From positions 25,745,292 through 25,809,291 of the forward strand of contig NC_080059.1 of NCBI RefSeq assembly GCF_026212465.1: a stretch of 64,000 nt of DNA. Reading direction: 5' to 3'. The notes under the pieces were generated by a model. That model ran no database searches. It was not told the origin of the DNA and saw nothing but the letters and a program-made list of their open reading frames with translations. This stretch comes from Amaranthus tricolor (lineage: Eukaryota; Streptophyta; Magnoliopsida; Caryophyllales; Amaranthaceae). Positions 29,423-37,459 of the stretch are shown one piece after another. The translations under genes and the position numbers were made by a program. Position 1 is the stretch's first letter; the number at the start of each line of letters is the position of its first letter.

Positions 29423-30589
29423 TGATGTAGGATCACCTACATCTAGTTCTGCTGAGCTAGCCAAGATCAATATAATGATGCATCAAATGGAAGACGCTAA
29501 AATTCAAGGTCCAAAACTGAAATCCTTTAATTTCGTAGTCATAAACTAAGTCTTCTTTTTTTTTTTTTTGGGTCGTTTTATTATTTAAGTCGTTTATTTT
29601 ATTTCGAGTATTTGGGTCTTTTGTTTTCTTCGAAATGATTTAAGCCAGGTTTAGGATCAAGCTTAATCATTTCTCATGCTTAGTTAGTCGAGTTGTACTT
29701 TTCTTTTATTTGAGTTTAGTATTTAATTTTGCTCATGGGTCGAATATTATGCGATTGAAACGCAAGCAAGCAGCTGAAAATATCAAGCAAATAAACCAAG
29801 GAAATATGAAGAATATAAATATGAAGGTTCAGCAAGTGGAAGATTAAAAAAATATATTTAGCAAAATCAAGTTGTTTGAGACAGCAAATAAACCAAGGAC
29901 ATATGAAGATATTTGCAAATCATACAAGAATTCAGCCGTTGGGAAATCTGATTTTGGTTCATTATTACATGAAGATCTTTTCTACAAAAAACAAATCAGC
30001 CTAGAAAATAGCCTATGAAGACTTTGTAAGATATAGCTATGCACTACAAAATAGCCTAATTATTTCCATAGAAGATTGTAAGATGCAACTTGCAAGTGGA
30101 CTTGCAAGTGGATTCCTAGCCGTTAAGAAACAAGCAACATTCTGATTTTTTTGCTTTTTAATTTAATTTTTTTTTTTTATTTATTTTTTGTTGGGCTGAT
30201 TTCCTTTTAGTATAAATAGGCTTGTAGTTCATGTAATGAAGGCATTCAGCTTGCATAATACAAACACAACCCTTTGAGCAATTTTCCTTGTTCTTATTTG
30301 CAATTTACTTTAACTTGGATTAGTTTAAGTAATTTGAAGTTCCTATGCTTTTCATACTTTTGGCTAAAGTTTGAATGTGTTCTTAGGAGCCCTTAGATTT
30401 GTTTCGTGGTGTATCTGTATCGAAGCAACCTTTGGCAAGCCATTTTCAGTTTGAAAAATCAACACATACATTTCATTTTTCCCTTGTTATAAAACCACAA
30501 AAATCACAAAAACAAATTCATTAAACGAAAACAGCAAACTACGTGTGCTTATAGCTTGGTTTTGTTTTGAGGCATACCAATCTATATCA
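29423..30589 (+). mobile_element. Solo LTR of the Ty3/Gypsy family, copy 3
   Basis: Third copy at plus 8,866 from copy 1, with the same ATTGA flanks (29,418-29,422 and 30,590-30,594) and its TATA box at 30,211-30,219. It is part of the 4,433-bp higher-order unit. Confidence 0.93.
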
Positions 30590-32424
30590 ATTGATCCTTG
30601 TTCATTCTTCATCGTTCATTCTTCTTGATCATTGATCCTTGTTCATTCTTCATTGATCATTGATCCTTGTTCATTCTTCATCGTTCATTCTTCATTGACC
30701 ATTGATCCTTGTTCATTCTTCATCGTTCATTCTTCATTGACCATTTATCCTTGTTCATTCTTCATTGATCATTGTTCCTTGTTCATTCTTCATCGTTCAT
30801 TCTTCATTGATCATTGATCCTTGTTCATTCTTCATCGTTCATTCTTCATTGATCATTGATCCTTGTTCATTCTTCATCGTTCATTCGTCATTGACCATTA
30901 CTCCTTGTTCATTCTTCATCGTTCATTCTTCATTGATCATTGATCCTTGTTCATTCTTCATCGTTCATTCGTCATTGATCATTGATCCTTATTCATTCTT
31001 CATCGTTCATTTTTCATTTATCATTGATCCTTGTTCATTCTTCATCGTTCATTCTTCATTGATCATTGATCCTTGTTCATTCTTCATCGTTCATTCGTCA
31101 TTGACCATTAATCCTTGTTCATTCTTCATCGTTCATTCTTCATTGATCATTGATCCTTGTTCATTCTTCATCGTTCATTCGTCATTGACCATTAATCCTT
31201 GTTCATTCTTCATCGTTCATTCTTCATTGATTATTGAACCTTGTTCATTCTTCATCGTTCATTCTTCTTTGATCATTGATCCTTGTTCATTCTTCATTGA
31301 TCATTGATCCTTGTTCATTCTTCATCGTTCATTCGTCATTGATCATTGATCCTTGTTCATTCTTCATCGTTCATTCTTCATTGATCATTGATCCTTGTTC
31401 ATTCTTCATCGTTCATTCGTCATTGATCATTGATCCTTGTTCATTCTTCATCGTTCATTCGTCATTGACCATTACTCCTTGTTCATTCTTCATCGTTCAT
31501 TCTTCATTGATCATTGATCCTTGTTCATTCTTCATCGTTCATTCTTCTTTGATCATTGATCCTTGTTCATTCTTCATTGATCATTGATCCTTGTTCATTC
31601 TTCATCGTTCATTCTTCATTGACCATTGATCCTTGTTCATTCTTCATCGTTCATTCTTCATTGACCATTAATCCTTGTTCATTCTTCATCGATCATTCTT
31701 CATTGATCATTGTTCCTTGTTCATTCTTCATCGTTCATTCGTCATTGACCATTAATCCTTGTTCATTCTTCATCGTTCATTCTTCATTGATCATTGATCC
31801 TTGTTCATTCTTCATCGTTCATTCGTCATTGACCATTAATCCTTGTTCATTCTTCATCGTTCATTCTTCATTGATCATTGAACCTTGTTCATTCTTCATC
31901 GTTCATTCTTCTTTGATCATTGATCCTTGTTCATTCTTCATTGATCATTGATCCTTGTTCATTCTTCATCGTTCATTCGTCATTGACCATTGATCCTTGT
32001 TCATTCTTCATCGTTCATTCTTCATTGATCATTGATCCTTGTTCATTCTTCATCGTTCAATCGTCATTGATCATTGATCCTTGTTCATTCTTCATCGTTC
32101 ATTCGTCATTGATCATTGATCCTTGTTCATTCTTCATCGTTCATTCGTCATTGACCATTACTCCTTGTTCATTCTTCATCGTTCATTCTTCATTGATCAT
32201 TGATCCTTGTTCATTCTTCATTGATCATTGATCCTTGTTCATTCTTCATCGTTCATTCTTCATTGACCATTGATCCTTGTTCATTCTTCATTGATCATTG
32301 ATCCTTGTTCATTCTTCATCGTTCATTCTTCTTTGATCATTGATCCTTGTTCATTCTTCATTGATCATTGATCCTTGTTCATTCTTCATCGTTCATTCTT
32401 CATTGACCATTGATCCTTGTTCAT
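30590..32424. repeat. 42-bp minisatellite, block 4 and right end of the satellite
   Basis: It follows the blocks at 21,724 and 26,157 at the 4,433-bp offset until about 32,325, then departs from them. The satellite ends abruptly in CCTTGTTCATT, fused to LTR sequence TAGCTAATT at 32,425 with at most one base of overlap. Confidence 0.95.
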
Positions 32425-32759
32425 TAGCTAATTAATCAGATTTAAGTGGTAAAAAGACTTTAAAAAAAATAACTAAACTTGGACCTATCAAAGTGACGTC
32501 CAACCAATATATATGTAGCTTCACTTAATCTTCAACCCAAGTTAGACATGTAACAAATTCAGATTTAAAAGGATTAAAATCAAGTACTTCAAGAACTAAA
32601 GCAATCGGCTCATGAGATAACGTATTTGATCTTGGATCAGAAGACAATATTGTCCAAAACCATACTTGAAACTTAAAATAAACCATATCCATATGTTAAA
32701 AAGATTGACATGTGATTTGATTTTGAATAAGCCGATTGCTATTGCATCATCTTGCATCA
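32425..32759 (-). repeat. Truncated 3' LTR of the small non-autonomous element (335 of 808 bp)
   Basis: Direct repeat of 33,901-34,235. On the minus strand it is the start (U3 side) of the LTR; the remaining 473 bp are replaced by satellite. Just upstream on the minus strand lies a purine-rich stretch, GAAGAAAAGGAGAA (32,760-32,773), which is a typical polypurine tract position. Confidence 0.87.
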
Positions 32760-33378
32760 TTCTCCTTTTCTTCGAAAAGAATTCGACCTCGAATTCGGTT
32801 ATTCCTAAAAACACAAGTTCAATCTGACAAGCTTCAATATGTATATTTCCTCTAATCAACTCCTTTTCTTCAAAAATATACCCAAATTTAACACACTTTT
32901 CATCGATGAGATTTTTTAGTTTTTCTTGCACCAAATAAAAACTACGTAAATCAAAATGATTGTTAAAATTGGTATTTGGTTGTTTAATTCCAATATTTTC
33001 TATGGGTTCAACTTGCTTTTCATCAATTGGCTCCTCATTTTTATCATTGGAAACTTTGAAGCCAGATATGTTCAACTCTATGGACTCTTCAACTTTTGTT
33101 TGATAAAAAACATTTTCATGGCTCTTCTCCCCAAGTTTAATTACAAGTTCCTCTCGGAGTATTTCTTCATCTACATGATCTTCTTTCTCTAGGACAAGGG
33201 ACTTATACATTTTCTCTTCTTCTTCCATAATGGAACATTTGGAAGGTAAAATAGATTTGAAAGGACATTTACAAGTAAGATGACTTTTATCTTTACATAT
33301 AAAACATCTTTTACCCAAGTTGTTCAATTTTTTAGTAATAACTCGCAACATTTCCGCCAAATCTCCACAAGTGCCCAT
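32596..33378 (-). CDS. Gag-like zinc-knuckle protein of the small LTR element
   Basis: The 260-residue frame starts 36 bases after the PBS and ends inside the 3' LTR. The only recognisable domain is a CCHC zinc knuckle at residues 25-38 (C25, C28, H33, C38; spacing CX2CX4HX4C), the nucleic-acid-binding motif of retroelement Gag. The usual capsid domain that precedes the knuckle is absent. The rest is acidic and charged (many E, K, D) up to about residue 210; the last 40 residues are LTR-encoded and may be fortuitous. A role in packaging element RNA is inferred from the knuckle alone. I do not recognise a specific family. Confidence 0.6.
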   Translation of the reverse strand: MGTCGDLAEMLRVITKKLNNLGKRCFICKDKSHLTCKCPFKSILPSKCSIMEEEEKMYKSLVLEKEDHVDEEILREELVIKLGEKSHENVFYQTKVEESIELNISGFKVSNDKNEEPIDEKQVEPIENIGIKQPNTNFNNHFDLRSFYLVQEKLKNLIDEKCVKFGYIFEEKELIRGNIHIEACQIELVFLGITEFEVEFFSKKRRMMQDDAIAIGLFKIKSHVNLFNIWIWFILSFKYGFGQYCLLIQDQIRYLMSRLL

Positions 33379-33413
33379 TTTTTTTTTTTAAACACCCTTT
33401 CGATCCACCAAAA

Positions 33414-33425
33414 GCTCTGATACCA
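33414..33425 (-). other. Primer binding site, initiator-Met tRNA type (small element)
   Basis: The minus strand reads TGGTATCAGAGC two bases after the LTR end. This is complementary to the 3' end of plant initiator-Met tRNA, the common primer for plant LTR retrotransposons and pararetroviruses. Confidence 0.88.
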
Positions 33426-33427
33426 AA

Positions 33428-34235
33428 TGATGTAAATGCTAACTCAAGACTTCCTAAATGATTAAGGAAGGAGAAGGACAAAAGAAAAGAAAGAAGAAGT
33501 AATTTGGGCAGAATGTATATTTGAATGAAAATAGGACAACCAAAGCACAAGAACAAACTCAATGCAATAGTATTTAGGCTAGAGACAAGACAAACTCAAT
33601 CTCCCCTAGTTTAATACTCAAGAACACACTCAAAGTATTAAAGAACTCTTGTTAACCTTGGACAAACACAAAGATAGGCAAGAAGAAAACACAAAGGTTG
33701 ATTCATAAAACAAGTCTGAACTTTCATTCATGAATAGCTCTCTTTAAATAGAGTTACAACAGCAAAAGGAAGCTAAAAAGCAAGAGAAATTAAGGTGGGA
33801 CGTCCAAGCATGGGGAACAAGCATTGGAACTCACAAAACAACATTAAATAGCCTCCAAAGCATGCATTAGGCTGATTTAAGTTGTTCCCTAAGCATGCAG
33901 TAGCTAATTAATCAGATTTAAGTGGTAAAAAGACTTTAAAAAAAATAACTAAACTTGGACCTATCAAAGTGACGTCCAACCAATATATATGTAGCTTCAC
34001 TTAATCTTCAACCCAAGTTAGACATGTAACAAATTCAGATTTAAAAGGATTAAAATCAAGTACTTCAAGAACTAAAGCAATCGGCTCATGAGATAACGTA
34101 TTTGATCTTGGATCAGAAGACAATATTGTCCAAAACCATACTTGAAACTTAAAATAAACCATATCCATATGTTAAAAAGATTGACATGTGATTTGATTTT
34201 GAATAAGCCGATTGCTATTGCATCATCTTGCATCA
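33428..34235 (-). repeat. 5' LTR of the small non-autonomous element (808 bp)
   Basis: On the plus strand it runs from TGATGTAAATG to CTTGCATCA, giving TG...CA termini; on the minus strand it ends two bases before the PBS. Bases 33,901-34,235 are repeated at 32,425-32,759. A TATTTAAAGA motif at 33,741-33,750 (minus strand) is a possible TATA element, but this is weak. Confidence 0.85.
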
Positions 34236-37200
34236 GCACTAATGTCGCTTCAAAGACCATGGTGGACAAGCTTAATCTCACCGCCACTCCACACCCCGAG
34301 CCATACATGATTCAATGGTTGAATCAAAACAAAGGTATTCCTGTAAACTCTCAAGTTTTACTATCGTTTTCAATAGGCAATAGTTATAAGGAGAGTCTTT
34401 TATGTGATGTTATACCTATGGATGCATGTCATGTTTTATTAGGAAGACCTTGGCAATATGATAGAAAAGTTATGCATGATGGCTTTAAAAATACACATAC
34501 TTTTGTTTTAAATAAGAAAAAGATCACGTTAGCTCCATATGCACCTGGCCATAATTCTAAATTACAAGCAACTTTAACAAATTTTCATTCTTTGATTCCT
34601 ATACTTAAAAGTGAACAACATGAATTTGTGGAACGAAAAGAATTGTTATTGCTAAATGATGAAACCGAATCTGTTTTGCATGATCACCCTTTGCTTGTGC
34701 CTTTACTTGATGAATTTGCGCATGTTTTTCCTATTGAGATACCTAATGGACTTCCACCAAAAAGGGACATACAACATAAGATTGATTTCATTCCCAGTTC
34801 CACATTACCTAACAAACCAGCCTATAGAACTAATCCTAAAGAGACCGAAGAAATTAGGAGACAAGTTGATGAATTGTTAGCTAAAGGTTTGATTAGAGAG
34901 TCCATAAGTCCTTGCGCCGTCCCTACCTTACTTGTGCCTAAGAAAACTGGAGAAATGAGGATGTGTGTGGACAGTAGAGCCATTAATAGAATCACCATCA
35001 AGTATAGATTTCCAATACCTAGACTCAATGACTTGTTAGATGATTTATATGGTTCGAAAGTTTTTTCTAAAATCGACCTTAGGAGTGGATATCACCAAGT
35101 TAGAATTTATGAAGGGGATGAATGGAAAACCGCATTTAAAACTAAAGAAGGACTTTATGAATGGTTAGTCATGCCCTTTGGGTTGTCTAATGCACCTTCT
35201 ACCTTTATGAGACTTATGAACCAAACTTTAAAGCCTTTCTTGGGTCAATTTGTTGTGGTTTATTTTGATGATATCTTGGTGTATAGTCAAAGTGAAGACG
35301 AGCATGTTAAACATTTGCATCAAGTTTTTAGTGTATTGGCTAAAGAAAAATTGTATGGTAATTTGGAAAAGTGTCAATTCTTTTCGGAATCAGTAAAATT
35401 TCTTGGGTTTATTGTGTCAATTGAGGGGATAAAAGCGGATGAAAAGAAAGTTGAAGCTATTATAGACTGGCCTGTTCCTACCACCATTCACCAAGTTAGA
35501 TCATTTCATGGTTTAGCTTCTTTTTATAGGAGGTTTGTCCCAAACTTTAGTTCAATCATGGCCCCTATCACCGAACTCACAAAACATAAGACCATAGAAT
35601 GGAATTCCAAAGCACAAGCAGCCTTTGACACCATCAAAGACAAACTTACCACCGCACCTGTTCTAGCTTTGCCTAATTTTGAGGATATCTTTGAAGTAGA
35701 ATGTGACGCATCTGGGGTAGGTATTGGAGGTGTTCTTACTCAAAACAACAAACCCCTTGCTTACTTTAGTGAAAAACTCAATGATGCTAAAAGGAAGTAT
35801 TCTACTTATGATAAAGAGTTTTATGCTATTATTAGATGTTTAGAACATTGGAGACATTATTTGATTGCAAAAGAATTTGTGTTACATTCTGACCATGAGG
35901 CCTTAAAATTCATTCAAAGCCAACACAAACTTCAATCTAGACATGCTAAGTGGGTCGAGTTCCTACAAACCTTTCATTTCACCATTAAACACAAAGCGGG
36001 TAAATTAAACACCGGAGCTGATGCTTTATCTAGGAGATACTTGCTTTTGAGTACTTTGAATACTAAGGTTGTTGGGATGGAATTGTTAAAAGAATGTTAT
36101 ATTGATGATGTTGATTTTGGAGAAATATTTGAAAAATGTCATAACAAACCTCAAGGACTTTTTTACCTCTTTCAAGGATATCTCTTTCGAGGTAATCAAT
36201 TATGTGTGCCCAGACATAGTGTTAGGGAGACCTTAATTAAGGAATATCATGAGGGAGGACTTGGAGGACATTTTGGGGAAGAAAAGACCATAGCTCTAGT
36301 GAGTGAGACCTTCTTTTGGCCGAAACTTGCTAAAGATGTCATTCATATTATTAAGAGGTGTGTGCAATGCCTAAAAGCCAAAGCCCACAAAACGTCTCAA
36401 GGTCTTTACCAACCTCTTCCTACACCACAAAATCCATGGGAAGATGTGAGCTTAGACTTCATAACCGGACTACCTAGAACCTCTAACAATAAGGATTCCA
36501 TTATGGTTGTTGTTGATAGGTTTTCTAAGATGGCCCATTTCATTCCTTGTCATACTACACATGATGCTGTTAACATTGCTAATCTTTATTTTAAAGAAAT
36601 AGTAAGACTACATGGGATAGCAAGAAGTATGGTAAGTGATAGAGACTCAAAGTTTCTTAGTCATTTTTGGCTTACTTTGTGGAAAAAGATGGGAACCAAG
36701 CTTAACTTTAGTAGTTCTAGCCACCCTCAGACTGATGGACAAACCGAAGTAACCAATAGGACCTTAGGAACCTTGTTGCGTGCCCTCATTACTAAGAATC
36801 CTAAACAATGGGAACAATTGCTACCACATGCTGAATTTGCTTATAATCGAGTTCCTAGCAAGACCACCGGTTTTTCTCCTTTCTTTATAGTTTATGGCCT
36901 TAATCCTTTAACCCCTATAGATCTTACGCCTTTTCCTACACCTTTGAAGTTTAGCCATGATGCCGAGACTAGAGCTAATGAGATCCAAAAGTTGCATAAA
37001 CAAGTTGTGGAAAAGATTGAGAAAATGAATAATAAGGTTAAAGAGAAAGTGGACCAAAAGAGAAAAGAAGTGATTTTCAAAGAAGGTGACTTAGTATGGA
37101 TTTACTTGAGAAAGGATAGGTTTCCCACACAAAGGAAATCAAAGTTAAGTGCTAGAATTGATGGACCGTTCGAAATTTTGGAAAAAGTAAATGACAATGC

Positions 37201-37459
37201 TTACAAACTAGAGCTACCTAGTAGCTATGGTGTGTCTTCTACTTTCAATGTTGCAGATTTGATTACATTTCATGAGGAGGACATGTTACCAAGCTTGAGG
37301 TCAAGCTTTTCCAAAGAAGGGGAGGATGATGTAGGATCACCTATACTTGATGGTGATTGGAAATCTAGGTATTGGAAATCTATACTTGATGGTGATTCTA
37401 TTAATGGCTCTACTGTCCACACACATCCTCATTTCTCCAGTTTTCTTAGGCACAAGTAA
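34142..37459 (+). CDS. Ty3/Gypsy pol polyprotein (5'-truncated; RT, RNase H, integrase)
   Basis: The open frame is 1,105 residues, but only about residues 32-1,067 are element-derived. The first 31 are encoded by the neighbouring LTR and the last ~40 by rearranged sequence after 37,342. In order: end of the aspartic protease (active-site DGG lost), reverse transcriptase with YFDD at residues 374-377, RNase H starting with D522, the integrase zinc-binding region from about H703 (HHCC), and the integrase core D772, D833, E869, with the expected 35-residue D-E spacing. A GPF-type C-terminal integrase region follows near residue 1,010; no clear chromodomain is seen. The frame has no internal stop. 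In an intact element the reading frame would run on into the LTR. It makes cDNA and integrates it in autonomous relatives, but this copy lacks gag and the protease active site. Clade not assigned. Confidence 0.9.
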   Translation: MKLKINHIHMLKRLTCDLILNKPIAIASSCISTNVASKTMVDKLNLTATPHPEPYMIQWLNQNKGIPVNSQVLLSFSIGNSYKESLLCDVIPMDACHVLLGRPWQYDRKVMHDGFKNTHTFVLNKKKITLAPYAPGHNSKLQATLTNFHSLIPILKSEQHEFVERKELLLLNDETESVLHDHPLLVPLLDEFAHVFPIEIPNGLPPKRDIQHKIDFIPSSTLPNKPAYRTNPKETEEIRRQVDELLAKGLIRESISPCAVPTLLVPKKTGEMRMCVDSRAINRITIKYRFPIPRLNDLLDDLYGSKVFSKIDLRSGYHQVRIYEGDEWKTAFKTKEGLYEWLVMPFGLSNAPSTFMRLMNQTLKPFLGQFVVVYFDDILVYSQSEDEHVKHLHQVFSVLAKEKLYGNLEKCQFFSESVKFLGFIVSIEGIKADEKKVEAIIDWPVPTTIHQVRSFHGLASFYRRFVPNFSSIMAPITELTKHKTIEWNSKAQAAFDTIKDKLTTAPVLALPNFEDIFEVECDASGVGIGGVLTQNNKPLAYFSEKLNDAKRKYSTYDKEFYAIIRCLEHWRHYLIAKEFVLHSDHEALKFIQSQHKLQSRHAKWVEFLQTFHFTIKHKAGKLNTGADALSRRYLLLSTLNTKVVGMELLKECYIDDVDFGEIFEKCHNKPQGLFYLFQGYLFRGNQLCVPRHSVRETLIKEYHEGGLGGHFGEEKTIALVSETFFWPKLAKDVIHIIKRCVQCLKAKAHKTSQGLYQPLPTPQNPWEDVSLDFITGLPRTSNNKDSIMVVVDRFSKMAHFIPCHTTHDAVNIANLYFKEIVRLHGIARSMVSDRDSKFLSHFWLTLWKKMGTKLNFSSSSHPQTDGQTEVTNRTLGTLLRALITKNPKQWEQLLPHAEFAYNRVPSKTTGFSPFFIVYGLNPLTPIDLTPFPTPLKFSHDAETRANEIQKLHKQVVEKIEKMNNKVKEKVDQKRKEVIFKEGDLVWIYLRKDRFPTQRKSKLSARIDGPFEILEKVNDNAYKLELPSSYGVSSTFNVADLITFHEEDMLPSLRSSFSKEGEDDVGSPILDGDWKSRYWKSILDGDSINGSTVHTHPHFSSFLRHK
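34236..35023 (+). repeat. Left arm of a 788-bp Gypsy inverted repeat
   Basis: It pairs with 37,364-38,151 at a constant coordinate sum of 72,387, so the arms contain no indels. Visible differences include AGT versus GGT in a serine/glycine codon (near 34,798) and GCGCCG versus GCACCG-type change near 34,917. It encodes the protease end and start of the RT. Confidence 0.9.
34236..37342 (+). mobile_element. Ty3/Gypsy element, plus-strand 3' part (protease end to first bases of the 3' LTR)
   Basis: The element begins exactly at the edge of the small LTR element at 34,236, in codons just after the protease active site, and runs through RT, RNase H and integrase to a purine tract (AAGAAGGGGAGGA, ending 37,326). 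There the 3' LTR starts (TGATGTAGGATCACC, 37,327) and is cut after 16 bp. The LTR start matches the solo LTRs in the satellite, so they are one family. The 5' part is missing because of the nested insertion and the satellite boundary. Confidence 0.9.

Larger units (their letters stand above)
18960..32325. repeat. Higher-order repeat, 4,433-bp unit carrying a solo LTR, about three copies
   Basis: Every landmark in 19,167-23,365 recurs at plus 4,433 and many again at plus 8,866: variant order, the solo LTR, and a one-base deletion just right of the LTR (near 21,752, 26,185 and 30,618). The extent of about 13.4 kb equals three periods. The solo LTR is identical in the stretches I compared, so the amplification postdates the LTR insertion. 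The left limit is where the copy at 18,887-19,198 stops matching 23,320-23,631; the right limit is where about 32,325 stops matching about 27,892. Confidence 0.9.
32425..34235 (-). mobile_element. Small non-autonomous LTR retrotransposon, 3' LTR truncated by the satellite
   Basis: Read on the minus strand, the order is 5' LTR (34,235 to 33,428), PBS, a roughly 670-bp interior with one gag-like ORF, a purine-rich tract next to the 3' LTR, and a 335-bp remnant of the 3' LTR (32,759 to 32,425). The two LTRs match over 335 bp without indels where both exist. There is no room for protease, RT or integrase, so it must have relied on enzymes in trans. The layout resembles the gag-only 'TR-GAG' class of plant elements, which is my inference. 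It interrupts the protease-coding part of the Gypsy element at 34,236; the left flank and its target duplication are lost to the satellite. Confidence 0.82.

Noticed and set aside
1..32424. CRISPR-like array
   Set aside because: The repeats are contiguous and mutually similar, with no unique spacers, leader or cas genes, and the context is a plant genome.
1..32424. Telomeric or interstitial telomere repeat, because of the heptamer period
   Set aside because: The heptamers are TTCATTC-like, not the plant telomere unit TTTAGGG, and no G-rich strand is present.
32956..33192. Plus-strand 78-residue hydrophobic frame
   Set aside because: Antisense shadow of the gag-like ORF in the small LTR element, with no independent support.
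34142..34235. N-terminal 31 residues of the 1,105-residue frame as part of the polyprotein
   Set aside because: They lie in the LTR of the nested small element; the Gypsy sequence begins at 34,236.
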